Below are positions 30,182-32,177 of a stretch of 32,177 nucleotides of DNA, one piece after another; position 1 is the first letter of the stretch, and each line of letters starts with the position of its first letter. The notes under the pieces were generated by a model. The model was not told the origin of the DNA, searched no databases, and saw nothing but the letters and a program-made list of their open reading frames with translations. Source of the stretch: Mycobacteriales bacterium (GTDB lineage Bacteria; Actinomycetota; Actinomycetes; DATLTS01); contig DATLTS010000052.1 in NCBI GenBank assembly GCA_035533475.1, positions 1 through 32,177 on the forward strand, in the 5' to 3' direction. Position numbers and translations under genes: made by a program.

Positions 30182-30375
30182 CGTAGGTCCAGAGGCGACG
30201 TCCTCGAGCGGCACCTCGCCGACGGGGAGGATTCCACTCAGGACCGGTCATGTGAGGGGCACTCGGTACGGGACTGGACGCTCCCCCGGGTCGATAACGG
30301 GGCGCGCTCTCGCGTACCGCTAGCTTGATCCACTCTGAGCGGCCAGCGTGAGTATCCGGCGCTATCGTTCCCGAC

Positions 30376-30777
30376 GTGGCAGCCCCCGGGAGCGCCGATG
30401 CTGGGCCTGCCGACTTCTTCGCAGCCACAGCTGAGCAGGCACGCCGAGTCCTTGAGGCTGACGAAGGCTGGCCGACGTACCACGCGGGTATCGCGTTCCA
30501 GGGCCTCGCAATGAGCCTGGCAGCGTCGCAGGACGGACCTCGCCAGTATCCGAACGAAGAGCCGATGGCGCTGTATCTGATCTGGGGGGCGTGGACCGAC
30601 CGGATGGACGCATCCGGACGCGGGTCGCCTGAGCAGGATGCCACCGCCGTGCGCCACATGAAGCGGGCGGCCACCGAATGGTTGACCGTAGTGGACCTGC
30701 CGGGGGACCGGGCGGCGTACTGGGACCGATGGGTGCACGAGGAGTGCGGCTACGAGCGGAAGCGACCCACCGAATAG
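30376..30777 (+). CDS. Hypothetical protein
   Basis: A 133-residue acidic, probably cytosolic protein: PADFFAATAEQARRVLEADE, YHAGIAFQGLAMSLAASQDG, MALYLIWGAWTDRMD, WDRWVHEECGYERK. No family recognised; rich in Trp and likely all-helical. TATCGT (30363-30368) is 7 nt before the GTG, the leaderless pattern seen elsewhere in the window, which supports both gene and start. Single gene, with 194 bp of empty DNA before it. Confidence 0.72.
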   Translation: MAAPGSADAGPADFFAATAEQARRVLEADEGWPTYHAGIAFQGLAMSLAASQDGPRQYPNEEPMALYLIWGAWTDRMDASGRGSPEQDATAVRHMKRAATEWLTVVDLPGDRAAYWDRWVHEECGYERKRPTE

Positions 30778-30869
30778 GTGCGAGTGCGCGTTACCGAGCG
30801 GGCTGGGTTCGCTGACCTGGGTTCGCTGAGCCGCCCGCATCCGATCCGGCGCTTCCGCACGCTGATCTC

Positions 30870-31232
30870 GTGCGGGACCTCACATCGCCGGACCTAGGCT
30901 GCTGGCGTGTCCACGTTCCTCCACGTCACCTCGACTTGAATCGTGAGTCGATCAAGGTGAACGGCCTCGACTGGTACTGGATGGGGGCAGCTCGGGGAAT
31001 CGCCGGGAGCAGAGAACCGGAGGAGCCCGGCTGCTTTCTCTGCCGGGACGAACGAGAGGTCGAGTGGTTCGTAGGCATGAACAACACCGATGGTCCGGTC
31101 GGCGTGTGGGCGGTTGACGATGTCGACGAAACGGCTCTCGTCGAGGTCAACGGCCACTCGTACCTTCCGGGCTCGGTTTCGCCCGCCAAGCTTCGCCTGC
31201 TTCGTCAAGGCATCGCAAGACCCGAGTTGTAA
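30870..31232 (+). CDS. Hypothetical protein with CxxC
   Basis: A 120-residue frame whose clear protein-like part starts near residue 30 (VNGLDWYWMGAARG), followed by PGCFLCRDEREVEWFVGMNN and VDETALVEVNGHSYLPGSVS. The CFLC pair may bind metal. No family known. The start is weak: GTG at 30870 has no ribosome site, while a TAGGCT box 6 nt before GTG at 30907 points to a start in another frame (STFLHVTST, then stop), so a frameshift near 30935 or a later GTG at 30957 are possible. Confidence 0.55.
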   Translation: MRDLTSPDLGCWRVHVPPRHLDLNRESIKVNGLDWYWMGAARGIAGSREPEEPGCFLCRDEREVEWFVGMNNTDGPVGVWAVDDVDETALVEVNGHSYLPGSVSPAKLRLLRQGIARPEL

Positions 31233-31299
31233 CAGCAACTCTGTCGCGCAGCCCGGCGGCGACGACCCGACCGGAGCCGGCGCTATCGAGCGATCTGTC

Positions 31300-31315
31300 A
31301 AGAATTCTTTACTTG
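31300..31315 (+). promoter_or_regulatory. Palindrome upstream of the HicAB module
   Basis: AAGAATTCTT (31300-31309) is self-complementary and is framed by CAAG and CTTG (31299-31315), in unusually AT-rich DNA about 30 bp before the HicA start. A candidate operator for the HicB helix-turn-helix; the core promoter is not clear. Confidence 0.4.
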
Positions 31316-31339
31316 ATCCGTCCAGCGCTCTAGACGACG

Positions 31340-31558
31340 ATGATGAAGCGGCGCGACCTGCTCAAACACATCCGTGCGGCGGCCCAAGCCCGTCAGCTGG
31401 AACTGGCACAGCTGCGCGAAGGAGCCAACCACACGGTGTACACGCTAGGCCGGCGCCAGTTCACGGTGCCGCGGCACTCCGAGATCAACGAATACACGGC
31501 CGAGGGGATCATGAAAGACCTCGAAGACGAGCTGGGAAAGGACTTGTGGCGCAGGTGA
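31340..31558 (+). CDS. HicA-like mRNA interferase toxin
   Basis: A 72-residue double-stranded RNA-binding-fold toxin: KRRDLLKHIRAAAQ, then LREGANHTVYTLGRRQFTVPRH, then SEINEYTAEGIMKDLEDELG. H31 in GANH is the expected catalytic His, and VPRHSEIN is the usual closing strand. HicA cuts mRNA independently of ribosomes. A second ATG at 31343 is equally possible. It overlaps the HicB start. Confidence 0.92.
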   Translation: MMKRRDLLKHIRAAAQARQLELAQLREGANHTVYTLGRRQFTVPRHSEINEYTAEGIMKDLEDELGKDLWRR

Positions 31559-31998
31559 GCCGCCCGGGCTACACGGCGCGGTGCCGCCGGATCGGCGACT
31601 GGTGGGCGATCGAGGTGCCGCAGCTGCGAGGGGTGCACAGTCAGGCCCGCCGCCTCGACCAGGTGGAGGCCATGGCGCGGGAGGCGATCGCCCTCTTGCG
31701 GGACGTGCCAGCCGACAGCTTCGACGTGCGCGTGGAACCGCACCTCGACCCCGACGCAGAAGCCACCGTGGCAGCGGCCACCACGGCATCGCAGAAGGCG
31801 CGCGGTGCGGCCGAGGACGCCAGCCGGCTGCAGCGCGAGGCAGCCCGCGCGCTCGTGGGCAAATACAGGCTCACGGTTCGCGACGCCGGCACGTTACTCA
31901 GGCTGTCCCCGCAGCGGGTCAGCCAGCTCACGGCCGAGCGACCTCGCACCACCGTCAAGGTCGCGCCGTCGAGGGCCGCCCGGCGCAAGAGCGCATAG
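31546..31998 (+). CDS. HicB-like antitoxin with C-terminal helix-turn-helix
   Basis: About 150 residues. YTARCRRIGDWWAIEVPQLRGVHSQARRLDQVEAMAREAIALL is the partial RNase H-like HicB fold that caps HicA. A helical linker rich in Ala follows, and KYRLTVRDAGTLLRLSPQRVSQLTAERP near the end reads as a helix-turn-helix for operator binding. GTG at 31546 has GGGAAAG five nt upstream; GTG at 31555 (GTGA overlap) is the alternative. The basic tail ends RAARRKSA. Confidence 0.88.
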   Translation: MAQVSRPGYTARCRRIGDWWAIEVPQLRGVHSQARRLDQVEAMAREAIALLRDVPADSFDVRVEPHLDPDAEATVAAATTASQKARGAAEDASRLQREAARALVGKYRLTVRDAGTLLRLSPQRVSQLTAERPRTTVKVAPSRAARRKSA

Positions 31999-32103
31999 CA
32001 GCCGTTCTCGCTCGTCCGAGGCCATGGGCGGAACGCAGCCGAGCCGGCGTTCTGTATCGCACATCGGGCGGGCAGCCGTTGTCCGGCGCCGGCGATTCCG
32101 TAG

Positions 32104-32119
32104 TACGATTCACCGGGTG
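32104..32119 (+). promoter_or_regulatory. -10 box of the gene at the right edge
   Basis: TACGAT (32104-32109) stands 7 nt before GTG at 32117, the leaderless spacing found throughout the window. TTGTCC at 32079-32084 is a possible -35 with a long 19-bp spacer. Confidence 0.4.
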
Positions 32120-32177
32120 GAGGTGCTCCCGTCAGCGCTCCGGCATGGCATCGACGTTGAGGACATCCAGCACGGCG
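32117..32177 (+). CDS. N-terminus of a possible toxin gene (cut by window edge)
   Basis: Twenty codons are visible: MEVLPSALRHGIDVEDIQHA. The pattern S-A-x-x-H-G-(I/V)-x-x-E-D-I-x-H-A opens small actinobacterial BrnT/DUF4258-like toxin proteins, to which I tentatively compare it. The start is supported by the -10 box 7 nt upstream. The assignment rests on very little sequence. Confidence 0.5.
   Translation, partial: MEVLPSALRHGIDVEDIQHG

Overview
High-GC DNA with strong third-position GC bias, many GTG starts, 4-bp stop/start overlaps and many apparently leaderless genes: this is almost certainly a chromosome segment of an actinobacterium. The gene types (DUF4012 protein, fused Wzz/BY-kinase, SNF2 helicase plus SWIM protein, CxxC DsrE-like protein) fit that phylum; the genus cannot be fixed by reading alone.

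Layout. 1-3850 carries small oxidoreductase and detoxification-type genes: the end of an SDR dehydrogenase, an F420-dependent NADP reductase-like protein, a split-barrel flavin/F420-binding protein, and a coupled ArsR / SRPBCC / RibD-DHFR-like operon. 4.2-19.9 kb is an accessory island dominated by toxin-antitoxin (TA) modules: VapBC-like (4.2 kb), a lone AbiEi-type antitoxin followed by a headless SbcC/Rad50-type ATPase (5.1-7.2 kb), a DUF1778/GNAT pair (7.2-8.0 kb), RHH/MazF (10.6 kb), Phd/RelE (14.0 kb), RHH/MazF (15.4 kb) and Phd/YoeB (18.5-19.0 kb). Between them lie an orphan ubiquitin-like (multiubiquitin-type) gene with a broken partner, an aldo/keto reductase, a VOC protein, a four-repeat WYVL..KKALS protein, a second ArsR/SRPBCC pair, two lipoproteins, a membrane protein, a DUF429 protein and a RidA protein. 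The island has a 91-bp direct repeat copying the 3' end of relE, a 21-bp repeat flanking the VapBC module, fragments of an IS110-type transposase and of other genes, and a 21-bp perfect inverted repeat near its right edge.

19.87-30.2 kb reads like conserved chromosome with visibly higher GC: a DsrE-like protein, a hypothetical protein, an acyl-CoA dehydrogenase adjoining a DUF4012 protein, a convergent Wzz/BY-kinase, an ADP-ribosylglycohydrolase fragment, and a SNF2 helicase translationally coupled to a SWIM zinc-finger protein. From 30.3 kb accessory character returns: two unknown small proteins, a HicA/HicB module and the first codons of what looks like another toxin at the right edge.

Regulation. 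A TANNNT box sits 6-8 nt before the start codon of at least twelve genes, four of them with a TTG-type -35 box exactly 17 bp upstream. These transcripts should be leaderless, and several start codons lie in or beside inverted repeats suited to autoregulation by the first gene product.
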